Shown here: positions 12,051-24,600 of the stretch, piece after piece
Numbering within the stretch: position 1 is the stretch's first letter
How the letters are laid out: each line of letters begins with the position of its first letter
Assembly: GCA_964247055.1 (NCBI GenBank)
Contig: OZ176053.1
Location: 11,718,001-11,782,000, forward strand
Origin: Paragordius varius
Taxonomy: Eukaryota > Nematomorpha
Length of the DNA: 64,000 nucleotides
Reading direction: 5' to 3'
Notes under the pieces: generated by a model
What the model was told of the DNA's origin: nothing
The model's database searches: none
What the model saw: the letters and a program-made list of their open reading frames with translations, nothing else
Translations under genes and position numbers: made by a program

Positions 12051-12354
12051 ATAAATAATTGATTTCGGCCTGGTATTTATTACATAATACCCAATTTAAT
12101 ATCGTATATTAATAAATATATCTATTCATTAAAATTTTGTAGATAAAAACCGGAGAAATCATTAGATTTAAATTTTTTCATCGAAGATTAACTTTATTTT
12201 TCGATATTTAAAAAATGTAGATATAAATCTGTTATCTTTTATAATTTTGCGAACGGAATAAACAAAATTTAAAATAATTAATTATATATAGTGGTCGTAA
12301 TTTTTTAAAATAATATTGAAATATTTAAAATATCACTGGCTATATTTTTTTCGA

Positions 12355-12410
12355 TATGGCCCGCCGTTTTTAAACTAAAAACGCGGCTGGCCATTGTGTT
12401 GGACACCCTG
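12355..12410 (-). mobile_element. hAT-type MITE end
   Basis: Read on the minus strand it starts CAGGGTGTCCAACACAATGG and continues with GGCC-containing sequence like the other hAT-type copies here. The opposite end could not be placed. It lies just 3' of the secreted-protein gene. Confidence 0.5.
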
Positions 12411-12495
12411 CTCTTTATAGTAATTATACTAAAATTGATGAAATTAAATGATAAATATGTGATTGCCCTTTCTGTCGACATTATACTAAACATAC

Positions 12496-14423
12496 CTGAT
12501 TGGGGGCATGGAATCGAGCTTATCTATATTTTCGTGTGTTTGATAAACCTGATAACTTCCGATTCCTCGCTTAATAAAGGGTTGCAATAGGCCCGGAATT
12601 AAAAGCAATTTAGCTGGAAGAGAGTAACTATTCCGTAATAAATTTGATTGATATGGATATTCTAGAAATATATTATCGGGAGGCTTTTTTATTAGTGAAA
12701 AGATATTGTTTTTGTTAAATCTGGTAGACTTAATTTCTATTTTTTCGTGCAACTTGTGCTTTTTCCTATCGATTGTCTTTATAATTTTATAAGGAGACAA
12801 TGTTTGATGAACTTGACCATTATCAAAAGGAATTTCCAATTTTATGTACTCTTTTTGTTTTAAGGGTATATCGTCAATGTAATCATTATTATCTTCATCT
12901 TTTTTAGAATCATCAATGACGATTAATTTTATAGGGTCCATATTTATGGCTTGTTGAATGTTAAATTTATGATCATTGTTGGTTTTTATGGCATTGTTAG
13001 GGTCAGCTACTGGATTCTTTGCGAGTGTAGGTTTTACAGCCTTTTCATCATTGAATGCAATATACATTTTAGTCGTATTCTCATAGCCTCCTTTTAAATA
13101 ATCGTTTATATGAACCACTGGTCTTCCACCATTTCCAAAGTCTACTTCGGTATTACCAACGATTTGATTCTTGTAAATATTAGTGTCTTGTGAAATATCT
13201 ATGGGTATATCATCCTCAAATTGGGATACTCTCTCAATATCATCCAAACTATTTTCCCTTAAAACAACATATTTCTCATATGGATTTTGTGCATGTGTTT
13301 TAGGGAGTTCAGAGAAATTTTCTAATAATGTCGGTTTTTTTATATTATCCATATTTTTATCCAACAAGGAAGCGTCTTTTTGTGGCACATTATACGATAG
13401 ATAAAGATTATTTTGTCCTTTGTCAACAGGTGAAGATAATGCATAATGATCGTATGATGCAAATCTTGGATATCTTAATCTTTTCATATTACTTTTGTTT
13501 AGCATGGATTTAGAAACCATTATTAATGGTTTAACCTTTTTCTCATAAAAACTGTATTGAAACTTTGGGTACCTCATATTATATTTGGGTAATACGGAAT
13601 GTTTGTTTTTCCATTTTAAGTATTTTGCATATGGGTTGTGAGCATGCTTTTCACCAGGTAATTGGTCAATGAAATTATTATTCCTTCTTTGTTGTTTCCC
13701 TCGATAATATCTTAAAGCTTGGTTAACTTCATTTAGTTGACGCTCAGATTCTAATGCCTGTATGCGATTATTTTCCTTAACCGTATCATAGGAGATATAA
13801 AAATCATCTATACTTTTTCCTGTAGTCGTTGCTAGTTTTTGAGGTTTTGTTGCATCAGTTAGATTGTAAAAAATGTCATTTATTGCATATTTGGGCACAT
13901 GAGGACGTTTTTTTCTGTCACCCTTTAAATTTTCGAACGCATACAAGTAATGATTATTATGTAAAGGGATTCTATTTTCATTTCTACTAAGATTAAATGG
14001 AAACGTATCCAATGCCGTATCATTGTTGCGTGAAAATGCATACAATATGTGCGTATTAAAATCAACACCAGACAATACAGAATTAGTACCTGAAGTGCCA
14101 TTGTTATGAGCCAAAAGAATGTCAATGTAAGTTTTGAATTCGGATGTGGAAATATTTTGATTTGTAATTATATATGTAATATTTCTGGATCCATCCTCTG
14201 TAAGTGATTCAGTTTTGAACAATTTGATGGTTTGATTTTCATTGGCGGGTGGAAGCAAATTTTCTAAATCCATTAGGCGAACATTACTGGAAGAAATTTG
14301 TCTTTTAGATCGTCGGAAATTAGTGGATACATTATTAGCATTATCATCCATACTGTATGACTGATATAACGTTATTGTAAAAAGAAAAAAATATTTTTTT
14401 ATAATATAAGTTAGGATATTCAT
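12496..14423 (-). CDS. Secreted repeat protein of unknown function
   Basis: An open frame of 645 codons runs from ATG at 14423 to TAG at 12486. The first 20-24 residues are a hydrophobic signal peptide (I-I-K-K-Y-F-F-L-F-T-I-T-L-Y). A furin-type site R-R-S-K-R follows at 37-41, and about eight N-glycosylation sequons lie in the first 190 residues, so it is probably secreted. H-A-x-N-P-Y-x-K-Y occurs twice, near residues 260 and 375, and a short Tyr motif recurs about five times. A strong splice donor CAG/GTATGT at 12496-12495 would place the TAG in an intron, so a further 3' exon may exist. A TTTTTTGTAG acceptor 15 bases upstream of the ATG suggests a 5' UTR intron. I do not recognise the family. 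Confidence 0.7.
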
Positions 14424-14688
14424 TTAGATGGGCGGCTACAAAAAAGGTAGAAATTTTTTTTATATTCAGAAAAAGAATACTTGTCAGGTACTCATGTGTA
14501 TGACATATGAAAAGGGAAAGTTTAAGCTGCGTTTAAACTATATACGAAAAATATTTTAAAATTTAGTAACGGAAATAACTATATAAAATATTATTGTTAT
14601 CATTTAATCTCTTTTTATATTTTTGTCTTTTCAAATATTACTCTTCCTGCATCTTTAATATAAAAATTATAAAAACACTGTGTAACAA

Positions 14689-14694
14689 TTTATT
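14689..14694 (-). promoter_or_regulatory. Polyadenylation signal of ELM2-SANT gene
   Basis: AATAAA on the minus strand, about 220 bases beyond the stop codon at 14915. It is the first such hexamer I found downstream. In AT-rich DNA this motif is common by chance. Confidence 0.35.
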
Positions 14695-14914
14695 ATCATC
14701 AATAGTTATATTTATACAAATATATATTTATATATAATAATAAATGGCTAAATTTGATAATGTTATAACAGAAAATAAAATTAAATAATACACAAGTTTT
14801 ATATAGATGATAAATGTGAAGGATTATGGGAAAATGTAACACAGTCGTTAGAAATACAGCTAAGCAAGGAATATATATATATATATATATATATATGCGA
14901 ATCAAAAGTTTTCT

Positions 14915-15673
14915 TTACGATACAATTACCACATTATTATTAGTTAATGCTGTTTTTTCATTCTTTGGACTTTGTTGGTTTGTCGTCATGTTATTCGCCT
15001 GTTTACGACCAGAGAAATGATTTAAGCTGGTAAAATTGTTTAAGCACATTTCACCACCTTGCGTAGTAAAGTGGTATGATGGGAAGGTAGGTGGAGGAAT
15101 AAATGGAAAAGGTGGCATATACAGGCCATTGAATGGAGGGGGACCCCCGAACAGCTGTTGAGGAGGTGTGATATTGTTGTTGCAAGTGCTAATTTTACAC
15201 GTATTAAATAATTCTGGATTGCCAAATGCCATTGTGGATGATATTGTTCCATTGTTGATGACGTTGTTGATTTTTTGAGTCATTGTTCGAGATGGATGAT
15301 AACCCACTAAATGTGAATGATCCATCATGGGACCGAAAGGGAAAAATGGCATATTCTGGGCTAATTCCTGAGCGTTTGCCGCATTTGTTAGTGACGTATG
15401 ATCCCGATACTCTGAACCTGACATAATGTTGGATAAATTTGAGGAGGAAGCATCACATCTTCTCCTTTGTTGTTGTTTACTAACAGGTTGATGTTGTAAA
15501 TCATTTTTAATAGCAGCAAAGGATTTATTTGTGGCATTCACATGTTCATTGCGAATATGATTGACGCCATAAGGTGATGAGGAGGATAATGATAAAAACT
15601 GCATATTTTGCGATTGAGGCATTTTTTGTGAAACATGGTCCTCAGGTGAACGATAGTAATGCTGGGTGAAATC
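14915..15673 (-). CDS. Exon 17, terminal, Pro/Phe-rich
   Basis: 252 codons plus TAA, acceptor TTTTAG at phase 0. It contains M-P-F-F-P-F-G-P-M-M and P-P-F-P-F-I-P-P-P, echoing exons 14 and 15, which suggests one expanded repeat region. Confidence 0.7.
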   Translation of the reverse strand, partial: DFTQHYYRSPEDHVSQKMPQSQNMQFLSLSSSSPYGVNHIRNEHVNATNKSFAAIKNDLQHQPVSKQQQRRRCDASSSNLSNIMSGSEYRDHTSLTNAANAQELAQNMPFFPFGPMMDHSHLVGYHPSRTMTQKINNVINNGTISSTMAFGNPELFNTCKISTCNNNITPPQQLFGGPPPFNGLYMPPFPFIPPPTFPSYHFTTQGGEMCLNNFTSLNHFSGRKQANNMTTNQQSPKNEKTALTNNNVVIVS

Positions 15674-18600
15674 CTAAAATTAATCATCGTATCATATAAA
15701 AATACAAAAAAAAGATATATATGGCATGGATAATAAATGATTGTAGATTGGTAGTATACTTTATTTGGGGCTATTGTTGCAAATTATTTTTGATAGACAG
15801 GTATATATATAATACCATTTACCATTCAAATCCTCAAATAAATTATATGTTTTTAGGATTAAAAATTACCTATATTTTTATAAAATCGAATTTAAAATTA
15901 AAATAATCCTGAAAAAAAACAGATAATTAATTTTTAGGGTAAATTTGAATTGTTCAAGGGTAATTTTGAATTGTTAAGTATGAATTTGTAAATGGTATAT
16001 TAAAAAATAAAGTTCGCAACACTACAACTATTAACTTGGATAAGATTTAGGGGCAAGGGATAAAAACCTTCGGGAATTTAAAAAAAATGCATGAAAAAGC
16101 TCTTTAACTTTTGATGAAAGGCATCAATAGTTATCAAAATTGTTACAAAGGTCTATGTCCAACTTTTTCGAGTCCAAATATCTAATTAAATCTATAGCTT
16201 TATTTATGATTAATAACTACGAAAATCATTTTCTAGCCTTTGCTATTAAACACATTAAACTAATTGACAATATATTAGGCTTTATTTTGTAATAGTAAAT
16301 ATCATAAAAATACTTTAAAGTTGTTAACATTTGGATTGGGAATCGATAAAGGCTCATTACGATTCGATAATGATGACAAGTTTGAATAGTTTTGTTCGCG
16401 TAGTAAATTATTTGTACCTTTTAATTTGGTCGAAATTTGATGGTTTAGTAAATTAGGGTGTATGAAATTTGGATTAATAACAGTTAAGGAGTTGACTAGA
16501 TTGGAAGAAGTATGGAAATCATTTGTGTAACCATTATTATTGTTGGTTATATGGCCATAGGGGGATTTTATCACGCTTTCAAATCGGTGTTTTGGATTAT
16601 GCTGATATTTAATGCTGGCTACTTTACAATCTCCATAGGCATTTTTGGGGGTAGGTTCAGTAGAAACACTAGGAATCAAGAAAATGGGAGCCTTAAGCGG
16701 ACCGCTTGACCGATTGTTAGAGGTATGGGCTACATCAGTCCCAATATGTTCCCCAGTCATAGTGTAACGATTTGAATTTTTTGAAAGTTCTGTTCCGTTG
16801 TAATGATTTGGTAACCATTGAATAGATGGGGATATGCTATTATCACACAAATTTTGATGATTTTTACTATTGTTCAAGTTGTCTTTATTAATGGGTATAA
16901 CTCTTTTGGCAGAATCTATAAAACAACATATTATCACAATAATGTTTGAAAATTGAAAAATAATGCATGGTTTAAATGGTTAAATTAAACTATCCATCAA
17001 CATTATAAACCTTGTTTAAATTGTGATGCATCTCTCTTTTTTGCTCCATCTACCGATTCATTGCGTTGGAATGACATATTAGGCATACGTTCTCCATTTC
17101 CATAACATCTCGAGGACTGGTTATTTTTACTGTCATTTGATTGAGTTGTTTTTTCTCTGGAAATTTTGTAGGGTGAAGGTTCATCCCTACCATAATTGGC
17201 AAGGCCATCATCCATCATAAAAGGAGGAACAAATGGAAACATCCCGGGCAATGGGGGCGCATTAGGTAAGAATGTAGGAAAACCCGGCATTAAACCAAAA
17301 GGATTTATTGAGGCCGCTGCTAACATACCCTGTAAATCTCCTGGAATTAGTTGTTGATGTTGTTGGAAATCATGAGAATCCGTTGATGAATGCTCCCCCA
17401 AATGATTAAACAGCGGTCCGGCCGATGCAAATGGATTGAGGGGAGGTGGTGGTGGAAACATACGAAACAAATCTACATGTATAGAATATATCATCAAATT
17501 GAGACTTTATGCGGTAAACAATGTAAATGTAAAAATCATCCCTACCCTAAAACGCGTATAAAATAAGTTATATTAAATGGTAATAGTTGTTCCTACATTT
17601 TTCCAAATAAACTTACAAAGTAACGGATAATTAGAAAAAAGTACGCTCGAATTCGATAAAACCTTCGAATGTCACGTTGGGTGGAAAACAGGGAAGCATC
17701 ATAGGGGGTATGAGGTCTTTTGCTTCAATTTGTTGGCTACCAGCTAACCAAGGAGGCAATGATGGAAACATTGGAGGTACCAAAGGGAACCGTTGCAAAA
17801 TGTTTGCATCCAAGTTTGGACTTTGATTATTAGACATCTCTTCTAAATGCTGTTTATTCGTAAAGGCATAATGATGCTGCTGATTTAAGCCAAAAGGATT
17901 GGATGAAAAACTTGTATGTGAAACAGGATTTGAATAATTAGATATTTCATTTTGTGTCATGACAGCATGATTGGTCATATGAATGTGGCTAATGCCTGTA
18001 TTTTTTGCGTCATTTTGTTGAGTCGTAAGAGGTGGCTAAAATGTCAAATCAGAATTTACAAAATATTTTTGATTTCAAGTTTTAGGATTAAAATTGGGCA
18101 ATAATTTAATGCCATCGCATAGATTTGATTTTATACTTACTTTGTCCCATTTTGTTATAAAGTATATACACAATAAAAATGCCAAATAAATGATATAAAA
18201 ATATACCTTTTCATTTCTTTGCTCAATCAATATTTTCTGATAGAGTACAGAATTGAGAAGAAATATTATGTCACATCGTGAACACGATTCCCCATCTATT
18301 GCTTTCTCAATTTTGGCCTTTGCAAACCTGTAAATAAAAAACGTTTATAATAATATGAGAGGTAAAAATTTCTACAACATTGTAGTAATATCAAGTTATA
18401 TTTTTTTAAAAAATAACTCATAACTACTATACATTAAAAAACAAAGTTTTACATAACACTATTATATACAATATATATATATATATATATACCTTCCAAA
18501 TTTATGACGTCGAGCCAAAGTTGATTTTAATAAATTATCTTGTAGAGCGACCGTATCTATACATTCTATATCGTCAGTTGGTTCATCACAAGCTTGAGGT

Positions 18601-21600
18601 AATAATACTGAATCTTTTATAATTATGCCTTTTTCCAAATGCTTCTGAATTATAGGGGTGGAATGTAAAGAAATTTGAGGCGAAAATTCCATATCTGTAA
18701 AATTTATTCAAAAGACGCGCTTAAAATATAATGCAATATCCACTGTTGCAGTGTTTTAGAAAGGAATTCTCACACAAATGCAAATTACTACTTATGAAAA
18801 TATTAATCATAACAATTAATGTTAAGTTTGTTTATAATTTCTAAATAAACCTATTCAATTGTTTTGTATTATATATGATAAGTAGTCAAATTGTGGTCAT
18901 TTTAACCCTAAAAACAAATAAAAAAAGCAATAGTCATTAAAAAAATTTGCACAAATTAATATTTAACTTTAAATTGTGCCTAGTCGATATTGTAACATAA
19001 AACGACAGTTTAAGCAAAGACACAAATCCTACTTTCAAGTTACAACGCCTTTAAATCTGTTTCCTTTCAAAAGAAATTAAAACAAGCATTATTACCATTT
19101 TTGTTAGGTGTTAAGGGTGGTGTTTTAATGAGCGCAAATTGTGCATCTTGGATTTGAGCTGAGGCCGCGGCCAAATTTGTCAAGGCTTGCGCTATTATAT
19201 CATTTGTTGGTGACATTGAAACAACGCAGCTCTTATTATCAGCTAAAATACAATTATTATTGTTGTTGATTGAAGAATCATCATTGGTTGTTTCGTCCAT
19301 GTATGGGCCGCTTGTGGGTGAATCAAATTTATTTAGAGATAGCTCTTTGGCTGAAAAGAGGGGACATGAAAGTAGGGCTTCTTCTTCGTTTGAATTTGAG
19401 CAAGTTGTTATATTATTGGTTAGTGTTAGTGATCTGGGAGAAAACATATATTGTTAATGAATTTGTCGGTCATATAAATGATGATCAATTTAGTTAGTAG
19501 ATTTTACCAAAATTTTTGAAACCCAAAAAATAATTTATAATAGAGGAAAATTGATTTTTTTGGCAACAAAAGATTAATCATTCTCAAGTATATTTATTGG
19601 AATGAAAAGGCAAATAACTTACTTATTTTGCGATCGAAATGTAAAAAATTATCAAATATAATAAATCAAATGCAAACAAATGTCTTATTTTTATTCGTGA
19701 TAAATAGTATAGATTTTACTTTGTTAGTGTGTCTTCATCTATACCATTATTGAGCTTAAGCCTCTTGCTAGACGTATAACTTGAATGTTCAGTTTTGGTA
19801 ACCATGGAATCACCAGAAACCATTACAAAGGATTTATTGGGCGTGTTAGAAATTTGTTTTTCTCCTTTATTTTGTAACACATTTTTATCTTTATCAATAT
19901 AATCAATGTCGTAACAATCGTTGGTAAGTTTATTCGTGGCTATTGTGCATATAATTTAAACATGATTAGAAAAAAAACTTATAGGGACCCCATATAGATT
20001 TACAACTATCCTCTATTAACCAATTAAAATTTTCATAACTAACCAAAATATTGACATTTACCTTAATTTAAACTTAAAAGCTTGTTAAAAAATCTTGTTA
20101 TAAAAACAATTAGAGACTTCAGAAAATATTTAAAAATTTTATTAAACTTAGAGTTTAAATAAAGTTTAGTATTTTTTATTAAACTAAATTTTCAAATAGT
20201 AAAGTTAAAAATATGCAGTTTTATACAGTAATAGCACCAAAAAAAAGATGCATAATGTAAAATATTTACAATCTTTAACGGTTTGCTGGGTAGGACTAGA
20301 GAGCGATTTAATATCCTCTTCGCTTTTGGTAAGGACTATAGCCGTTGACATACAGCTATCCGATTCAAGCTTAATTTTCATTACGATATTCGGGTGTTGA
20401 TCATCTACTAAGGTCTCTACATTAGGGGGACCGATTTGGATGTCATTTTGTGTAAAATTTGTTTCATTTTGATTCGGGGTACATATTGATTCTTTTATTT
20501 CAATATTATTTTCGGGTGTTGTATAAAGAGATTGCCCATTTATATTACCGTTTGTGCTAACTTTATTTTGGGTTTTGTGATTATTCGCAACAGCTGTTTT
20601 GGTCCGGAATGAACCATTTTCTTTGGCAACGCGGACAAGATTGACTAGAGGTATGTCATCGTTATCAAATAGATTGTTATAATGGGCATCTAAAAAAGGT
20701 TGGGAACAATTAGTATAAAAACTTTAAAAAAAACATATGTAAAAGTAAAAATCGACAGGTAAGTCAATCTGTATAAAAAAACTTGAATAAGCAGAAAAAA
20801 GAGATAAAATACAGAGTCAACTTAGAAATCATACTGAGTTCATATTAAAAGTTACGAAAAAATTTTATATTTATACCTTTGGACATTTCTTCGATAGCTT
20901 TACGAGCTGCATTACGACGCACATCCCCAAATTTCGAAGTCTATAATTAGGATTTTTACATATTATATTCGTATGCATTTGTACCGGTTTCATATAATAA
21001 AAGTTTTATGAACAAATTTTAACTCCATCAAATAAAATGGTATATATAGGTTACCAACAAGATTCACAGAAATATTTTAGGATACCATATTTTTACGATT
21101 TTTCCCAATTAAACTTATTTTAAATGGTGAATATGAATTTGAGATGTATTGGATACTCAAAAATTTTACAATGGTAATTACACATGTTTTTTTAAAAAAA
21201 TATGATCACTCCTTTATTTGTTTAAGTTTTACTTTAATAATTTAAATCTTTCATACAAAAGCATGGTTAAGGCATGTAAAACACGAATGAACATACCTTT
21301 GTGCCATTAACGGATTCATATATGGTACCATTAATACGAGACGATTTGGATACTAAGGTGTTATCAGAAAAATCTTTGCAAGTATTCACATTAGAATTAG
21401 ATTGCAAAGATGATGTTACAAGATCAGAGGGTATACTAGAAACAGCAGTCATGGGTAAATTGCTATTGCTATTGCAATTATTATTATTCGACGATTTCTT
21501 TTCTGTGTTTAATGTTTTGGTGTTATTGGGATTAACCGAAGTCCGACGAACGACCTTACGGGGTCGCCTTTGATTCCGGCTAGGGTTGTAGGGGCTTTTC

Positions 21601-24600
21601 TTCCAAAAGTAATAAAATTGCACCAAATCTCTCTGTGTAAAAGATAAAATAAAAATATGGCCAAATTAATTTTTTTTGCATTCAAGTTAAAAAGACAACA
21701 CAGCAGATTTGTCTACAAAAGCCCTAAAAAACTGAAAAAATCGGCCTTAACTTGAATGTATTCTGATATAATCATTACCGTTTGTTTATCTTTTAAATAT
21801 TCGGATCGTATGGTGTGAAATTCTTTACCCACATTCCGTACTGCTTTGGTGAATATTTTCTAATAATGAATATAATTGATTAAAATCTTGAATGAAAGAA
21901 ACAAATTTATAAACAATTAAAAGAAGGGACATTTTTTCGCATAATCAATAAAAATATTTGTAATGAAGTGAAATAAATACGGCATCTTCGTGGTTCCAAT
22001 CCCTTTCCCAGAGCGATGGAGTGGGTTGACCCTCCAAAATTTTCAAAGTTTTTTTCACATTATAATCATTTTTGTGGAGCTAAGAATTTTATATAAATAT
22101 ATATATATATATATATCGAAAAATAATTATGTAACGTATATATAAAAAAAGATATGATGATCTAAAGTCCCAAGTAAGGAGATAAACAATTTGTTTATCG
22201 GAACATGTAAATACATTTAATTTGCCTCATTACAGGTAAAGTGCTGTATAAAATAAACTACGCCAAAAACAATTTAACATAAAAGTTGGAAAATTAAAAA
22301 CTAATAATATACATAGGGCGGCCAATTAAATTAAATTAGATTGTTATTAAAACTAATTCTTTTTATACATTTTTTTCAAACGCGAATATAATGAAAAACA
22401 TCATACTAAATCGAAATAATGTTGAGTAGTTTGGTCTTTGGAGATAGCAGATTGTCCATCCAATTTTGTCATTCCGTTTTTGTGATAAACCCCGGCTAAG
22501 GAGGTGATGTTTCTAACCAAAAAAGTGCATATAAATTTTTTTGCCAGAATCATCTATACTTTATAAATGTATTTAAAAGGACTTTTAAACCAAAACATAC
22601 ATAAGAGAGGATACACCGTAGCCATAAATTGTTCACGTCAAAACTTTATGATTAAGGTTTAATAAGCTCATTGATTTTTAAAAGTCTAGTAACTGTATTT
22701 TGTCAAAAACATTAACGGTGTATTCCACGGGAAAATTAATACAGTAAACATTGTTCAATTAATAATTATCACATCTCTCAGACATACTGACTGTGTAAAC
22801 AATCAATATTTTTTCCAAATATTTCAAAATCGGTCATGCTTGACAAAATTTGTTCAATTTAACAACAAACATCATATTGTATTTGTAATATATCAATTTC
22901 TATATATATATATATATATATACTAAGTATTATTCCATGTTTAATATTTTTTATAAGTTTACCGGAAAAAATAAAATCAAGATTAAAAAATAATAAAATC
23001 CATAAATTATTTATATATGATAAATGATTTTTTTCCTCATTAATATTCTTATTTTTGGATAGGGAAAAGAAAAGGTGAAACAACAAAATGATATAAATAC
23101 TAAGAAATATGGATGTTTAATCAAGCGTGTGTCATATTATGCCTTAATCTTAATACATACGCCTAACAAAAACAATGTTTCAATGGACTCAACAATTATA
23201 TAACATATAGATAATAAGTGTCAGACTTGTTAAAAAGTAATGTTATACAGTAATAATGTATACAGCATAAGAAAAGTATGTCCAAAATTAAACATCAATA
23301 GTATGTTAATACATAGGGAAAAAGTGTTTAATTGCAACCATTTGTTGTTTATTACCATACGCTACTGTGTATACATATATATATATTTATACATTAAAGA
23401 GCATTATTTTTGGTTAAAACTGATTTTCTTGGAAAATAGAAAAAATATATTTATTTGCTTGCATCTTTTTGTGTATTGGCCAAATATAAAACCCTTAAAA
23501 CCAATAATATATCTCTGTTAACTGTTGTAATAATAAAAATGGTGGCAAAAAGAAAACAATCCTATAAAATCAAGTTTTATTACCGTGATTACTTATAATA
23601 CATTGTATAATTTATGCGACACTTTCACCTGTTAATTAAAAAAAATATGAATGAATCTTGACAAGCGTCTTCGATTCATATACTAGATTTACAAAAACAA
23701 AATTATTTGATAAATAAAAATTTAGCATTTCAGAAGTCAAATGAACACAACGCTAAAGACAAGATAAAAAATAGCTTGTTCAGGTGCATTTAGATACAAC
23801 AAATGAAGTTTTTTATGGATTATTTCAATATGAAATCACATAAAAATTTGAATTATCTAAATGTGTTAGTTAATATATATCACCCCCCACCCCCCTTGGG
23901 AAGCCTAATGCGATTTGGGTACATTAAGAGATATACGAACAAATTACGATCTTTGTTAAATATCTTGGAAAGGTTGATATCGTTTTTATACAAGTTATAA
24001 ATACATTAAATATTCTACAAGAATTCATGCTTTTAAACACGTATAAATATTGGAAGATACAAGACCACTTGTATGTGATGATTTGCTAATAGACACTTAT
24101 ATGAATACATCCAATTTTTTATCCAAAAACTTGACATTAAATTAATCAAAAAGCTAAGGCTAGAAATGAATAATACTAAGCAAATTCAATCGATACAAGT
24201 TACGAATGGAATGTACCAGGCCAGGCTGTTATTAATAAAAAACACACTCAATTTAACATTTTTAGCGTAGTAATTAAAATATATTTTAATAGACATACAT
24301 AGCAGAAGATGATCCATTCATATTCTATAAAACATATTTCGAATACCTTTAAAATTTACAAAGGTATAAACACCCGTAAAACATTTTAGTAAGTTTAGTT
24401 AATTTTTATGGGAAAATATAAAATTATAAACCGTTGAAACAGATCTAAAGTTATACATAATCTGCCAAAGGACAAAAATTAATATGTTAAAAGCCTCTTA
24501 TAAATTATATGTGGATTGTGTAAGAAAGATTATTGTTTAAAATAAAAATAAATTATGACAACACAACTATGGTGCATACGCGACACGACACAATACAATA

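Noticed and set aside
18207-18327. Possible GATA-type zinc finger in the ELM2-SANT protein
   Set aside because: Only one C-x-x-C is present; the second pair is missing in this and neighbouring exons.
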